A stretch of DNA of 40,665 nt from Micromonospora sp. H61. GTDB lineage: Bacteria > Actinomycetota > Actinomycetes > Mycobacteriales > Micromonosporaceae. Shown piece after piece: positions 7,973 to 15,559 of the stretch (positions are counted from its first letter, which is position 1; each line of letters opens with the position of its first letter). The notes under the pieces are model-generated. The model saw only the letters and a program-made list of their open reading frames with translations. It was not told the origin of the DNA and made no database searches. Made by a program: the position numbers and the translations under genes. The stretch covers positions 1-40,665 of the forward strand of contig NZ_JAGPXY010000063.1 of assembly GCF_018070325.1 (NCBI RefSeq), in the 5' to 3' direction.

Positions 7973-8005
7973 TTGACAACCCAGAATTGCATACTGAGTA
8001 TGCAA
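7973..8005 (+). promoter_or_regulatory. TTGACA promoter with palindromic operator between protease and acetyltransferase genes
   Basis: TTGACA at 7973-7978 is a consensus -35 box; 17 bases on, GAGTAT (7996-8001) can serve as -10. The -10 is embedded in the perfect 19-bp dyad TTGCATAC-TGA-GTATGCAA (7987-8005). A protein bound here would block the rightward promoter and sits 55 bases upstream of the protease start on the other strand. The CATAC-N3-GTATG core is identical to that at 2146-2158. Confidence 0.65.
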
Positions 8006-8020
8006 AAAGAAGACCGAAAA

Positions 8021-8626
8021 GTGACGGACCCGCCACGAGCCGACGAACCGGGCCGGCATGATCGGGCGGTGACCTCCATGAAGGACAAGATGCTCGCCGG
8101 CGAGCCATACATCGCCGACGATCCCGATATCATCGCCGATCTGGACCGGGCCGCCCGGCTGATGGAGCGCTTCAACACCAGTCCCGCGGCCGATCCGCAG
8201 GCCCGGATCGCCGCACTGCGTGAACTGCTCGGCGAACTGGGCGAGGACACCTGGGTCCGCCCACCGTTCTACTGCGACTACGGCTGGCAGATCCGGATCG
8301 GCCCGCGCAGCTTCGTCAACTACAACGCGGTCTTCCTCGACGTCGCCCCGATCACCCTCGGCGCGGACGTTCAGGTCGGGCCGAACGTGCAGCTACTCAC
8401 CCCGACGCATCCGGTCGAGCCCGGCCCGCGACGGGACAAGTGGGAGGCGGCCAAGCCGATCACCATTGGCGACAACGTGTGGCTCGGCGGTGGCGCGATC
8501 GTGCTGGCCGGCGTGACGATCGGCGCGGACACCGTCGTCGGCGCGGGCGCGGTGGTCACCCGGGACCTGCCCGCCAACGTGGTGGCCGTCGGCAACCCGG
8601 CCCGGCCGGTCCGCGAACTCGGCTAG
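8021..8626 (+). CDS. Sugar O-acetyltransferase (maltose/galactoside acetyltransferase type)
   Basis: Acetyl-CoA-dependent transferase that acetylates a sugar hydroxyl, of the LacA/Maa/NodL left-handed beta-helix family. The conserved core MKDKMLAGEPYIADD begins about 20 residues in, then FYCDYGWQIRIGPRSFVNYN and LDVAPITLGADVQVGPNVQL. The expected catalytic His is in LLTPTHPV, and the C-terminal helix turns are ITIGDNVWLGGGAIVLAGVTI. The length is normal from that core. GTG at 8021 is chosen because AGAAGA precedes it and the predicted transcript begins near 8008; GTG 8069 and ATG 8078 remain possible and would give the commoner N-terminus. It shares its promoter region with the divergent protease, and its stop overlaps that of the convergent kinase gene. 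Confidence 0.88.
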   Translation: MTDPPRADEPGRHDRAVTSMKDKMLAGEPYIADDPDIIADLDRAARLMERFNTSPAADPQARIAALRELLGELGEDTWVRPPFYCDYGWQIRIGPRSFVNYNAVFLDVAPITLGADVQVGPNVQLLTPTHPVEPGPRRDKWEAAKPITIGDNVWLGGGAIVLAGVTIGADTVVGAGAVVTRDLPANVVAVGNPARPVRELG

Positions 8627-9270
8627 ACCGTCGGCGGATCCGACAGGCGTACGACCAGGTCGGCCCGGTCGGCGGTGGGGGTGATCAGAGCGGCGTTCGA
8701 CTCGTCGCTACCCAGCGCCCACGCCCGCGCCTGCTCCGCGGACCGACCGAACGCCTCGTGCCGGGCGGTCAGCCGGCGGTGCCGCACCTCGGCGTCCAGG
8801 TCGAGAAACCACGCCTCGTGCAGCAGCGGTCGGATCTCCTGCCAGGGGAAATCCGACAACAGCAGGTAGTTGCCCTCCGTCACCACCAGCCGGACCGACG
8901 GCGGCACCTCGATCGCGCCGGCCACCGGCTCCTCCAGCTCCCGGCGGAACTCCGGCGCGTAGACCGACGTCGGCTCCAACCGGTGCAGCCGGCGCAGCAG
9001 CGAGACGTACCCGTTGGCGTCGAAGGTGTCCACGGCGCCCTTGCGGTCGGCGAGGCCCAGGCGAACCAGTTGCGACTGCGCCAGGTGGAAGCCGTCCATC
9101 GGCACCAGGCGGGCGGCCGACCCGATCTCGGCGACGATCCGCTCCGCCAGGGTGGACTTCCCGGCGCCCGGTGCGCCGGCGATGCCGAGCAGTTGTCGCG
9201 GGCCGGCCTCGGCGAGCACCGACGCCCGCGCCACCAACTCGTCGGCGGACAGCACCCGGGCCGGCGGCAT
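8623..9270 (-). CDS. Nucleoside/nucleotide kinase family P-loop protein
   Basis: P-loop kinase of the uridine kinase/pantothenate kinase-like group, 215 residues. Walker A GAPGAGKST is at residues 32-40 and the substrate-binding DGFHL motif near 57-61. A Walker-B-like LVVTEGNYLLL follows, with an Arg-rich lid region (RHRRLTARH). Related proteins phosphorylate nucleosides or sugars such as fructose; the substrate here is not determinable. ATG at 9270 overlaps the preceding SIMPL stop by one base (TGATG). It is the last gene of the fdxA-dapC-tyrA-SIMPL-kinase run. Its TAG stop and the TAG of the convergent acetyltransferase share the palindrome CTAG at 8623-8626. Confidence 0.85.
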   Translation of the reverse strand: MPPARVLSADELVARASVLAEAGPRQLLGIAGAPGAGKSTLAERIVAEIGSAARLVPMDGFHLAQSQLVRLGLADRKGAVDTFDANGYVSLLRRLHRLEPTSVYAPEFRRELEEPVAGAIEVPPSVRLVVTEGNYLLLSDFPWQEIRPLLHEAWFLDLDAEVRHRRLTARHEAFGRSAEQARAWALGSDESNAALITPTADRADLVVRLSDPPTV

Positions 9271-9920
9271 CAGCCCAGAACCGGGTCGCTGATGGTGAAC
9301 CGCGCCTGCACCGCCGCCTGCACAGTCTGTGGCTGCGGGTCCAGCTCGAGCTCCGGCGGACCACCGCCCGCGCCACCACCCCCGGCAAAGGCCGCACGGG
9401 CGAACATCGGCCGGTCGGCGGGGCCCGCGTCGGCCAGCTCGATCAACGAGGTGACCCGGGCACCCAGCGCCTCCGCGTACTCCCGGGCCCGCAGCAGCGC
9501 GTCGCTGATCGCGGCATGCCGGGCCGCACGATGGGCGGGGCTGTCCGGACGAAGCTCCCACCACGGACCGGCCACCTCGACCTGGTCCTGGTCGGCGAGC
9601 CGGAGCATCAGCTCACCCAGCGCGGTGAAGTCGGTGACAGTGACGGTGGTGGTGACACTGCCGTGCCAGGCGACCACCCGCTCACCCGAGCGCCGGGTCT
9701 CCGGACGCACCCGCAGGTCGCCGGTCTCCCGCCGGGCCACCGCCGGCCCGGAACCGTCCAGCAGCACCCGGACCGCTGCGGCCCGCTCGGCCAACCGGGT
9801 CAGCGTCGCCTCCCGGTCCCGGTCGCGGGCTGTCGCGGTGACCGCGAACCGGGCCAGTTCGGGCGGCACCTCCCGGTACGCCTCGCCGCGCACCTGCACC
9901 ACCGGACCATCCACCGCCAT
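9270..9920 (-). CDS. SIMPL domain-containing protein
   Basis: 216-residue protein of the SIMPL (DUF541) family, whose members often sit in envelopes or the periplasm and have no established enzymatic role. Family features are the opening VQVRGEAYREVPPELARFAVTA strand-loop, the helix DREATLTRLAERAAAVRVLL, and the central beta-rich part ending YAEALGARVTSLIELADAG. There is no signal peptide, so it is predicted to be cytoplasmic. A Gly-rich loop (FAGGGGAGGGPP) lies near the C-terminus. It lies ten bases after tyrA and overlaps the kinase gene by one base, so it belongs to the same message. No link to amino-acid synthesis is evident. Confidence 0.85.
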   Translation of the reverse strand: MAVDGPVVQVRGEAYREVPPELARFAVTATARDRDREATLTRLAERAAAVRVLLDGSGPAVARRETGDLRVRPETRRSGERVVAWHGSVTTTVTVTDFTALGELMLRLADQDQVEVAGPWWELRPDSPAHRAARHAAISDALLRAREYAEALGARVTSLIELADAGPADRPMFARAAFAGGGGAGGGPPELELDPQPQTVQAAVQARFTISDPVLG

Positions 9921-9930
9921 GCCCCTCAGC

Positions 9931-10950
9931 CTAGTCAGCGACGGGGCGCCTTGCCGCGTAGGAGACAGTGTCCGCGTCGGCGTGCAGGCCGGTCAGGTAG
10001 CCGCCGGCCACCCCCAGCTCGCGCAACCAGGACACCTCTGCGGCGTGGTCACCACCGGCCGGGAACTGCCTGTCGTACGCGTCGAACCGCCGGTCGCGCA
10101 GCGCCACCCGGGAGGCCCGCGCCTCGTCGTAGCGTGCGGTGAGCGCCGCGGCGTCGTCGGCGCGCAGCGCGGCGGTCAGGTCGTCCAGGAACGCGGTCAC
10201 CCCGGCCAGCTCACGCAGCACCCGGTCCCGGTTGCCGAGCAGCATGTTGGCGGTCCGATCGGCCGGGGTTCCGGCGACCCGGGTGCCGTCGGAGAAGCTG
10301 CCGGCGGCGAGCGCGAGGATCGCGTCGCGCAGCGGTGCGCGGTGCACGGCGCCGGCCAGCGCGCCGGCGAGCAGGTGCGGCACGTGTGAGGCGAGCGCGG
10401 CGGCCGAGTCGTGCTCCGCGGCGGACATCGGCACCACCCGGGCTTCGAAGACCTCCACCAGCAGCTCGGCCAGCCAACGGAACGCGGTGGTGGCCGGGCC
10501 GGGAGCCGGACAGAGCACCCAGGCCGCGCCGGTGAGCAGGTCCGGTCGCGCGGCCGTCAAGCCCGCCCGGTCGGTGCCCGCCATCGGGTGGCCGGGCACG
10601 AACCGGTGCGTCAGCCCCTGCGCGGCGGCGAACGCCGCCACCTGCTCCTTGGTGCTACCGACGTCGGTCAGCACACAACGCTCACCGGTCATCGCCGCCA
10701 CCTCGACCAGCGTCGCCGGCAGGGTGGGCAACGGCCCGCACAGGAAGACCACGTCCCGGTCGGTCACCGCCTCGACCAGGCGGTCCGGCGCGGGTACGCC
10801 CACCCGGCGGGTCTCCCGCCGGGTGGCCTCGTCCGGGTCCCACCCGATGACGTCGATGCCGGCGGCGACCAGCCGGAGCAGCACCGAGCCACCGATCAGG
10901 CCGGTGCCGACGACCGCCGCCCGCATCCGCGCACCTGGCCTGTCCACCAT
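9931..10950 (-). CDS. tyrA: Prephenate dehydrogenase
   Basis: NAD(P)-dependent oxidative decarboxylation of prephenate to 4-hydroxyphenylpyruvate for tyrosine synthesis. The Rossmann motif GTGLIGGS is at residues 15-22, and VPGHPMAGTDRAG (H121) and SHVPHLLAGAL are the conserved catalytic-domain segments. The protein has 339 residues; there is no chorismate mutase domain and no obvious C-terminal ACT domain. Start is ATG 10950; an ATG eight codons later (10926) sits closer to the nucleotide-binding strand and is possible. The gene lies 23 bases downstream of dapC, giving an aminotransferase/aromatic pairing within one operon. Confidence 0.93.
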   Translation of the reverse strand: MVDRPGARMRAAVVGTGLIGGSVLLRLVAAGIDVIGWDPDEATRRETRRVGVPAPDRLVEAVTDRDVVFLCGPLPTLPATLVEVAAMTGERCVLTDVGSTKEQVAAFAAAQGLTHRFVPGHPMAGTDRAGLTAARPDLLTGAAWVLCPAPGPATTAFRWLAELLVEVFEARVVPMSAAEHDSAAALASHVPHLLAGALAGAVHRAPLRDAILALAAGSFSDGTRVAGTPADRTANMLLGNRDRVLRELAGVTAFLDDLTAALRADDAAALTARYDEARASRVALRDRRFDAYDRQFPAGGDHAAEVSWLRELGVAGGYLTGLHADADTVSYAARRPVAD

Positions 10951-10973
10951 GCTCGACCGTCCCGGAGCCGCGA

Positions 10974-12077
10974 TCAGGTGAGGCGCGCCGCGACGCCGGC
11001 GATGTGCTCGTCGGACTCGGTCAGCGCGACCCGGACATGCTGCCCGGCCGTCGGGCCGTAGAAGACGCCGGCCGCGACCAGGATGCCGCGTCGGGCCAGC
11101 CAGTCGACCGTCTGCCAGCAGTCCTCGCCCCTGGTCAGCCAGAGGTACAGGCCCGCCTCGGAGTGCTCGACGGTGAACCCGGCACCGGTGAACGCCGCGG
11201 CGAGCACCTCCCGCCGGGCGCGGTAACGCTCACGCTGCTCCTCGGCGTGTCGCTCGTCCTCCAGCGCGGCCACCATGGCCGCCTGCACCGGCGCGGGCAC
11301 GATCATGCCGGCGTGCTTGCGGACCTTGAGCAGCTCGGCGACGAGCGCCGGGTCGCCGGCGACGAAGCCGGCCCGGTAGCCGGCGAGGTTGGACCGCTTG
11401 GAGAGCGAGTGCACGGCCAGCACCCCGGCATAGCTGCCCCCGCTGACCTGCGGAGACAACACCGACACCGGGTCGGCCGACCAGCCCAGAGGCAGGTAGC
11501 ACTCGTCGCTCGCGACCACCGCGCCACGTTCGCGGGCCCAGTCGACCACCTTGCGCAGGTGCGCCGCGGGCAACACCCGGCCGGTCGGGTTGCCGGGCGA
11601 GTTGACCCAGACCAACCGGACCCGCGGGGTCGGCCCGAGCGAGGTGAGCGAGTCGGTACGAACGACTGTGGCACCGGCCAGCCGGGCGCCATCCTCGTAG
11701 GTGGGGTACGCGATCGACGGCACCACCACCACGTCACCCGGGCCGATGCCGAGCAGCGTGGGCAGCCAGGCCACCAGCTCCTTCGAGCCGATGGTCGGCA
11801 GCACACCGAGACCGTCGACGCCGGCGCCGCAGGCTCGGGACACCCACGCCGCGATCGCGGCCCGCAGCGCCGGGGTGCCGGCGGTCAGCGGGTAACCGGG
11901 AGCATCGGACGCGTCAGCCAACGCCCGCCGGATCACCTCGGGCACCGGGTCGACCGGCGTACCCATGGAGAGGTTGATCAGGCCCTCCGGATGCGCCGCG
12001 GCCAGCGTGGCCGCGGCGTCCAGGGTGTCCCAGGTGAACTCGGGCAGCCGCGACGAGACCGGCGCGGGCCGGTTCAG
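10974..12077 (-). CDS. dapC: Succinyldiaminopimelate transaminase, apparent CTG start
   Basis: PLP-dependent class I/II aminotransferase making N-succinyl-LL-DAP from the succinylated keto acid. PGNPTG (N163), DECY (D191, Y194) and the PLP lysine in SLSKRSN (K227) are present; total 367 residues. The conserved N-terminus (RLPEFTWDTLDAAATLAA) has no ATG, GTG or TTG before it except one ATG deep inside fdxA (12209). The only start next to it is CTG at 12077-12075, overlapping the fdxA TGA as CTGA with GGCGAGGG upstream; GTGA or ATGA is usual at such junctions. A CTG start is therefore inferred. The fdxA-dapC pairing is conserved in actinobacteria. Confidence 0.92.
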   Translation of the reverse strand: MNRPAPVSSRLPEFTWDTLDAAATLAAAHPEGLINLSMGTPVDPVPEVIRRALADASDAPGYPLTAGTPALRAAIAAWVSRACGAGVDGLGVLPTIGSKELVAWLPTLLGIGPGDVVVVPSIAYPTYEDGARLAGATVVRTDSLTSLGPTPRVRLVWVNSPGNPTGRVLPAAHLRKVVDWARERGAVVASDECYLPLGWSADPVSVLSPQVSGGSYAGVLAVHSLSKRSNLAGYRAGFVAGDPALVAELLKVRKHAGMIVPAPVQAAMVAALEDERHAEEQRERYRARREVLAAAFTGAGFTVEHSEAGLYLWLTRGEDCWQTVDWLARRGILVAAGVFYGPTAGQHVRVALTESDEHIAGVAARLT

Positions 12078-12400
12078 TGGCCCTCGCCGCGCGGCGGCTG
12101 CGCGGCGACGAAGGTGGCGTCCTTCTCCACCTTGCCGACCTTCGAGGCGCCACCGGGCGAGCCCAGGTCCTCGAAGAACTCGTAGTTCGCGCCGGTGTAG
12201 TCCTTCCACTGCTCCGGGACGTCGTCCTCGTAGAAGATCGCCTCCACGGGGCAGACGGGCTCACAGGCACCACAGTCGACGCACTCGTCGGGGTGGATGT
12301 AGAGCATCCGATTGCCCTCGTAAATGCAGTCGACCGGGCACTCCTCGATGCATGCCTTGTCGAGCACATCTACGCACGGCTCGGCGATGATGTAGGTCAC
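12074..12400 (-). CDS. fdxA: 7Fe ferredoxin (3Fe-4S/4Fe-4S)
   Basis: Small cytosolic electron carrier of 108 residues. The cysteine pattern is that of actinobacterial FdxA/FdxC: an N-terminal cluster segment with C in AEPCVD, then ACIEECPVDC, and a C-terminal set CVDCGACEPVCPVEAI. The tail after residue 60 contains the acidic/aromatic stretch typical of this family. Start is GTG at 12400, with GGAGGAG about nine bases upstream. It overlaps dapC by four bases and is the first gene of the leftward operon. It is divergent from a GNAT acetyltransferase; the 79-base spacer contains TAGTAT (12452-12457), a possible -10 for the rightward gene. Confidence 0.95.
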   Translation of the reverse strand: MTYIIAEPCVDVLDKACIEECPVDCIYEGNRMLYIHPDECVDCGACEPVCPVEAIFYEDDVPEQWKDYTGANYEFFEDLGSPGGASKVGKVEKDATFVAAQPPRGEGH

Positions 12401-12479
12401 CGGTCTTCTCCTCCGCAAGACTCGCCGCGATCTCCCGCGACGGTAAGAGCCTAGTATCTCGCCGGGGAGGGGGTCGATC

Positions 12480-13451
12480 GTGCTCCGACAGCAGGATGTG
12501 GGACACCGAATCGTGGTCCGCCGGATTGTGGGGATTCGCGAAGGCCGCCCACAATTTTCCGATGCCCTCGGCGAGCTGGTCGAGCTGAGCGAGACTCATC
12601 TCACGCTGGCCACCGCTCAGGGGCCGCTTCGGGTGCCGGTGGCGCAGGTGCACCGCGCCAAGCGCGTTCCGCCGACCCGTCGGCCGACCGCCGCGGCGGT
12701 CGTGGCGCTGGAACGCGCCGCCGACGAGGCCTGGCCGGCACCGACCCGGGGCAGACTCGGTGACTGGCTGCTCCGGTCGGCCGAGGGCTGGACCGGGCGC
12801 GCCAACTCGGCGCTGCCGATCGGCGACCCGGACCGGCCACTGGCCGCCGCTGTCGACGCGGTGGAGCGCTGGTACGCCGAGCTGGGGCAACCCGCGTTGA
12901 TCAACACGCCGCTGCCCCTCGCCGCTCCGGTCGGCGCCGAACTTGACGCCCGCGGCTGGGGCACCCGCCCGCCGACGCTGGTGCAGACCGCGCCACTGCC
13001 CCTGCCGGCGTCGACACCCGACAGCGGCCGGGCCGACAGGTGGGCCAGTGCGGTCGTCGAGCTGGCCACCGCGCCCAGCGACGAGTGGTTGGCCATCGCC
13101 GCCGGCCGCAAGGGAGGTCTGCCGGACGCCGCCCGGCACGTCCTCACCGCCGTGGACCAGGTCCGCTTCGCCCACGTGTACGCCGACAACGCCCTGGTGG
13201 CCGTCGGCCGCGGCACGGTGACCGGCCAGGGGCGCTGGTTGGGCCTCAGCCTGATCGAGGTGGTACCGGCGGCCCGCCGTCAGGGGTTGGCCCGCCGCGT
13301 GATCCACGAGCTGGCCAGTTGGGGCGTGTCGGGTGGCGCGACGCACGCGTTCCTCCAGGTCGAGCAGCGCAACACGGCGGCGGTCGCGCTCTACCAGCGG
13401 CTCGGCCTCGTCACCCACCACTCCTACCTGACCCGGGTCGCCCCGAACTGA
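12480..13451 (+). CDS. GNAT family N-acetyltransferase (Rv0428c-like)
   Basis: 323-residue protein with an N-terminal SH3-like beta domain (GHRIVVRRI, LVELSETHLTLATAQGPLRVPVAQV) and a C-terminal GNAT domain with the acetyl-CoA loop VVPAARRQGLARRVIHELA, followed by LQVEQRNTAAVALYQRLG. This two-part layout fits the actinobacterial cg3035/Rv0428c group, which has no firmly established acceptor. Start is GTG 12480 after GGGGAGGGGG. It faces away from fdxA. The middle segment (about 75-180) is Pro/Ala-rich with no recognised motif. A strong hairpin follows the stop. Confidence 0.85.
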   Translation: MLRQQDVGHRIVVRRIVGIREGRPQFSDALGELVELSETHLTLATAQGPLRVPVAQVHRAKRVPPTRRPTAAAVVALERAADEAWPAPTRGRLGDWLLRSAEGWTGRANSALPIGDPDRPLAAAVDAVERWYAELGQPALINTPLPLAAPVGAELDARGWGTRPPTLVQTAPLPLPASTPDSGRADRWASAVVELATAPSDEWLAIAAGRKGGLPDAARHVLTAVDQVRFAHVYADNALVAVGRGTVTGQGRWLGLSLIEVVPAARRQGLARRVIHELASWGVSGGATHAFLQVEQRNTAAVALYQRLGLVTHHSYLTRVAPN

Positions 13452-13454
13452 CCT

Positions 13455-13482
13455 CGGCCGCCGCCGGGCGCGGCGGCGGCCG
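13455..13482. terminator. Hairpin terminator between convergent genes
   Basis: Perfect 12-bp arms CGGCCGCCGCCG (13455-13466) and CGGCGGCGGCCG (13471-13482) around a 4-base loop, four bases after the GNAT stop and 29 bases from the convergent membrane-protein stop. It is probably used from both sides. Confidence 0.7.
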
Positions 13483-13511
13483 GGCGGCCACAACGTCGGG
13501 ACGGCCGGGTG

Positions 13512-13976
13512 TCAGCGGCGGACGACGCGGCGGGGCTTCGCGGCCTTGACCTCCGCGTACCGCTTGAGCTGCTGAGAGCGGTAGTCACGGCCGAGCGCGG
13601 TGAGCACCAGGTAGCCGATCAGCAACCCGGCGCCGGTGGCGAGCAGGTAGAGCCAGATCTGGGCGAAGAACGTCCCAGCGCCGCCGGCGAACGGGTTGTG
13701 ACCGACCAGCAGGGGCCCGACCAGCACGGTCAGCAGCATCGCCACCGGCACCACGAGAGCCATGTCGGCGGCCCAGCCCGCCAGCGGCCGGCGTCGGCCC
13801 CAGCGGAAGGCGACCACGGCGAGGATCAGGCCGATCACCGTGAACATCGCCAGCGACACCCGGTCGGCGGCGGTGTCGTCACCGTCGAAGCCGAACCGGG
13901 TGATCAGTCGGGCGACCACGTTGACCGCGAACAGCGCTGCTACGAGCACCCCGAGGTCACGCCACCGCTTGTCCAT
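13512..13976 (-). CDS. Small integral membrane protein, unknown function
   Basis: 154 residues with four predicted membrane spans: about 7-25 (LGVLVAALFAVNVVARLI), 43-60 (LAMFTVIGLILAVVAF), 72-90 (MALVVPVAMLLTVLVGPLL) and 105-127 (FAQIWLYLLATGAGLLIGYLV). A basic C-terminus follows (KRYAEVKAAKPRRVVRR), presumably cytoplasmic. ATG at 13976 has GGAGGG about eight bases upstream. I do not recognise the family. It lies downstream of another small membrane protein and mshB on the same strand, but the 114-base gap makes co-transcription uncertain. Confidence 0.8.
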   Translation of the reverse strand: MDKRWRDLGVLVAALFAVNVVARLITRFGFDGDDTAADRVSLAMFTVIGLILAVVAFRWGRRRPLAGWAADMALVVPVAMLLTVLVGPLLVGHNPFAGGAGTFFAQIWLYLLATGAGLLIGYLVLTALGRDYRSQQLKRYAEVKAAKPRRVVRR

Positions 13977-14090
13977 CGCCGGACCCTCCTGCCGTACGCC
14001 CCCGTCGCGGGGCTCGCATCCCTGGCAGGAATATCTACCACCCTTACCTGGGAGCCGTCATCACCCGGCAGCAACCAAACCAGCGCGGCG

Positions 14091-14549
14091 TCAGCCGCCG
14101 AGCGTGGTCGGCTGCGGGGCGAGGATCTGCCGGAAGCCCATCACCGCGAAGGTCATCGCGCCGGCCACGATCATGGCCAGCCCGACCCAGTTGTCGCCGG
14201 CCAGCAACAGGTCACCCTCGTTGGTCCGGATGGCGGCGACCGCCATCAGCGCGAACCACGGCACCGCCGGCAGCGCCACCGCCCAGCGACGGCCCACCGC
14301 CTCGTACGCGAACCAGCTCAGCAGGATGTTGGCGCCGATGGCGAGGAGCACCGACACGCCGACCAGGTGCCCGCCGACGCGGAGCGTGGCGAGCAGCAGC
14401 TCCAGTACGCCGGTCAGCACACCGGCGAGGACCACGACGATCCCACCGACCAGCCGGACGCCCAGGTCCAGCAGTCGCGGCGGTGGCCCCGCCGGGGGCG
14501 GGGCTTCCTGGTCCTCCTCGACCGTCATCGGTGCGGCCGGCACTGTCAC
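14091..14549 (-). CDS. Small integral membrane protein coupled to mshB, unknown function
   Basis: 152 residues with an acidic, Pro-rich N-terminus (EEDQEAPPPAGPPP) and four hydrophobic spans, about 33-55, 60-80, 88-106 and 117-137. GTG at 14549 overlaps the mshB TGA as GTGA, so translation is probably coupled to that of the mycothiol deacetylase. This suggests a functional or dosage link to mycothiol or thiol stress, but nothing in the protein shows it. ATG 14528 is an alternative start. No recognised domain. Confidence 0.8.
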   Translation of the reverse strand: MTVPAAPMTVEEDQEAPPPAGPPPRLLDLGVRLVGGIVVVLAGVLTGVLELLLATLRVGGHLVGVSVLLAIGANILLSWFAYEAVGRRWAVALPAVPWFALMAVAAIRTNEGDLLLAGDNWVGLAMIVAGAMTFAVMGFRQILAPQPTTLGG

Positions 14550-15463
14550 CGCAGACCCGCCGCCGCGACCGGGGACCGGTCCGGGGCGGTCTCCGCGGGC
14601 AGGCCGGCGAAGAGGTCGTCCTCCCAGCCGTACGGCCCGGCGCCCGGGCCCTTCTCACCGACCGCGAGGGTGAAGAACTCCACGCCCATGAACTCGCCAC
14701 CGAAGTTGCCGGCGATCGAGTAGAGCCACGAGTTGGCCGGGATCTGGGTGGCGTGCGCCCGCATCGCGGCCTCCTTGGCCGTGTGCTGGTCGGTGCCGTC
14801 GATCCGGGCGGCGATCTGGGCGTCCGGGGTGCCGAACGGCAGGTCGGCGATGTTCTCGATGCCGCCGAACGGGTTGTCGGAGGACTCGGCGAAATGGGTC
14901 ATGCCGGCCTCCAGGACGCTGAGCGGCAGGGCCGTCCAGTAGACCTTGAGCGGGGCGCAGCCCTCGGCGGTGGCCAACTCGACGGCGCGCATGGCCACCC
15001 GGTGCGCCTGGATGTGGTCGGGGTGGCCGTAGAAGCCGTTCGGGTCGTACGTGACGAGCACCTGCGGGCGTACCTCCCGCATGATCTCCACGAGGTGCCC
15101 GGCGGCCTCGTCGAGGTCGGCCTGCCAGAAGGCCCGGGGGTGCTCGTTTGTCGCGAGCCCCATCATCCCCGAGTCACGGTAGCGGCCGGCGCCGCCGAGG
15201 AAGCGGTGGTCGCTGACGCCGAGCGCGGCGCACGCGGCGGCCAGCTCGGCCACGCGGTATCCGCCGAGCTGGTCGGCCTCGGCGGCGGCGAGCTGCGCCA
15301 GCGCGGGCACGTGGATCTCGCCCTCCTCGCCGAGCGTGCAGGTCACCAGCGTGACGTGCGCGCCGTCGGCGGCGTAGTGGGCCATCGTCGAGCCGGTGCC
15401 GATCGACTCGTCGTCGGGGTGCGCGTGGACCAGCAGCAGGCGGCGGTCGGGCAGCATCGTCAC
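14546..15463 (-). CDS. mshB: GlcNAc-Ins deacetylase of mycothiol synthesis
   Basis: Zinc metalloenzyme that deacetylates 1-O-(2-acetamido-2-deoxy-glucopyranosyl)-myo-inositol, the second committed step to mycothiol. Of 305 residues, AHPDDES (H15, D18 as zinc ligands, D17 as catalytic base) and GHPDH (H147) are in place, and MMGLATNEHPRAFWQ and FYGHPDHIQAH are typical of MshB rather than of the Mca paralogue. GTG 15463 is chosen because TAGAGT lies seven bases upstream (leaderless pattern); GTG 15472 and ATG 15457 are alternatives. It is divergent from the S9 peptidase gene and overlaps the next membrane-protein gene by GTGA. Confidence 0.93.
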   Translation of the reverse strand: MTMLPDRRLLLVHAHPDDESIGTGSTMAHYAADGAHVTLVTCTLGEEGEIHVPALAQLAAAEADQLGGYRVAELAAACAALGVSDHRFLGGAGRYRDSGMMGLATNEHPRAFWQADLDEAAGHLVEIMREVRPQVLVTYDPNGFYGHPDHIQAHRVAMRAVELATAEGCAPLKVYWTALPLSVLEAGMTHFAESSDNPFGGIENIADLPFGTPDAQIAARIDGTDQHTAKEAAMRAHATQIPANSWLYSIAGNFGGEFMGVEFFTLAVGEKGPGAGPYGWEDDLFAGLPAETAPDRSPVAAAGLR

Positions 15464-15470
15464 GACGGTC

Positions 15471-15476
15471 ACTCTA
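15471..15476 (-). promoter_or_regulatory. Candidate -10 box for leaderless mshB
   Basis: TAGAGT on the minus strand ends seven bases before GTG 15463. It decides the chosen start; an oxidative-stress sigma factor site was not recognised. Confidence 0.45.
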
Positions 15477-15546
15477 ACCGGCGGTTCTCCCCCGGCCGAC
15501 GCTGACGCGTCCGCCCAGGTCGGCCACATCACCCCCACTCCCGCTC

Positions 15547-15552
15547 TACGAT
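15547..15552 (+). promoter_or_regulatory. Candidate -10 box for leaderless S9 peptidase gene
   Basis: TACGAT ends seven bases before GTG 15560, and there is no Shine-Dalgarno sequence. The upstream -35 region is poor. Confidence 0.5.
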
Positions 15553-15559
15553 TTGGGCT

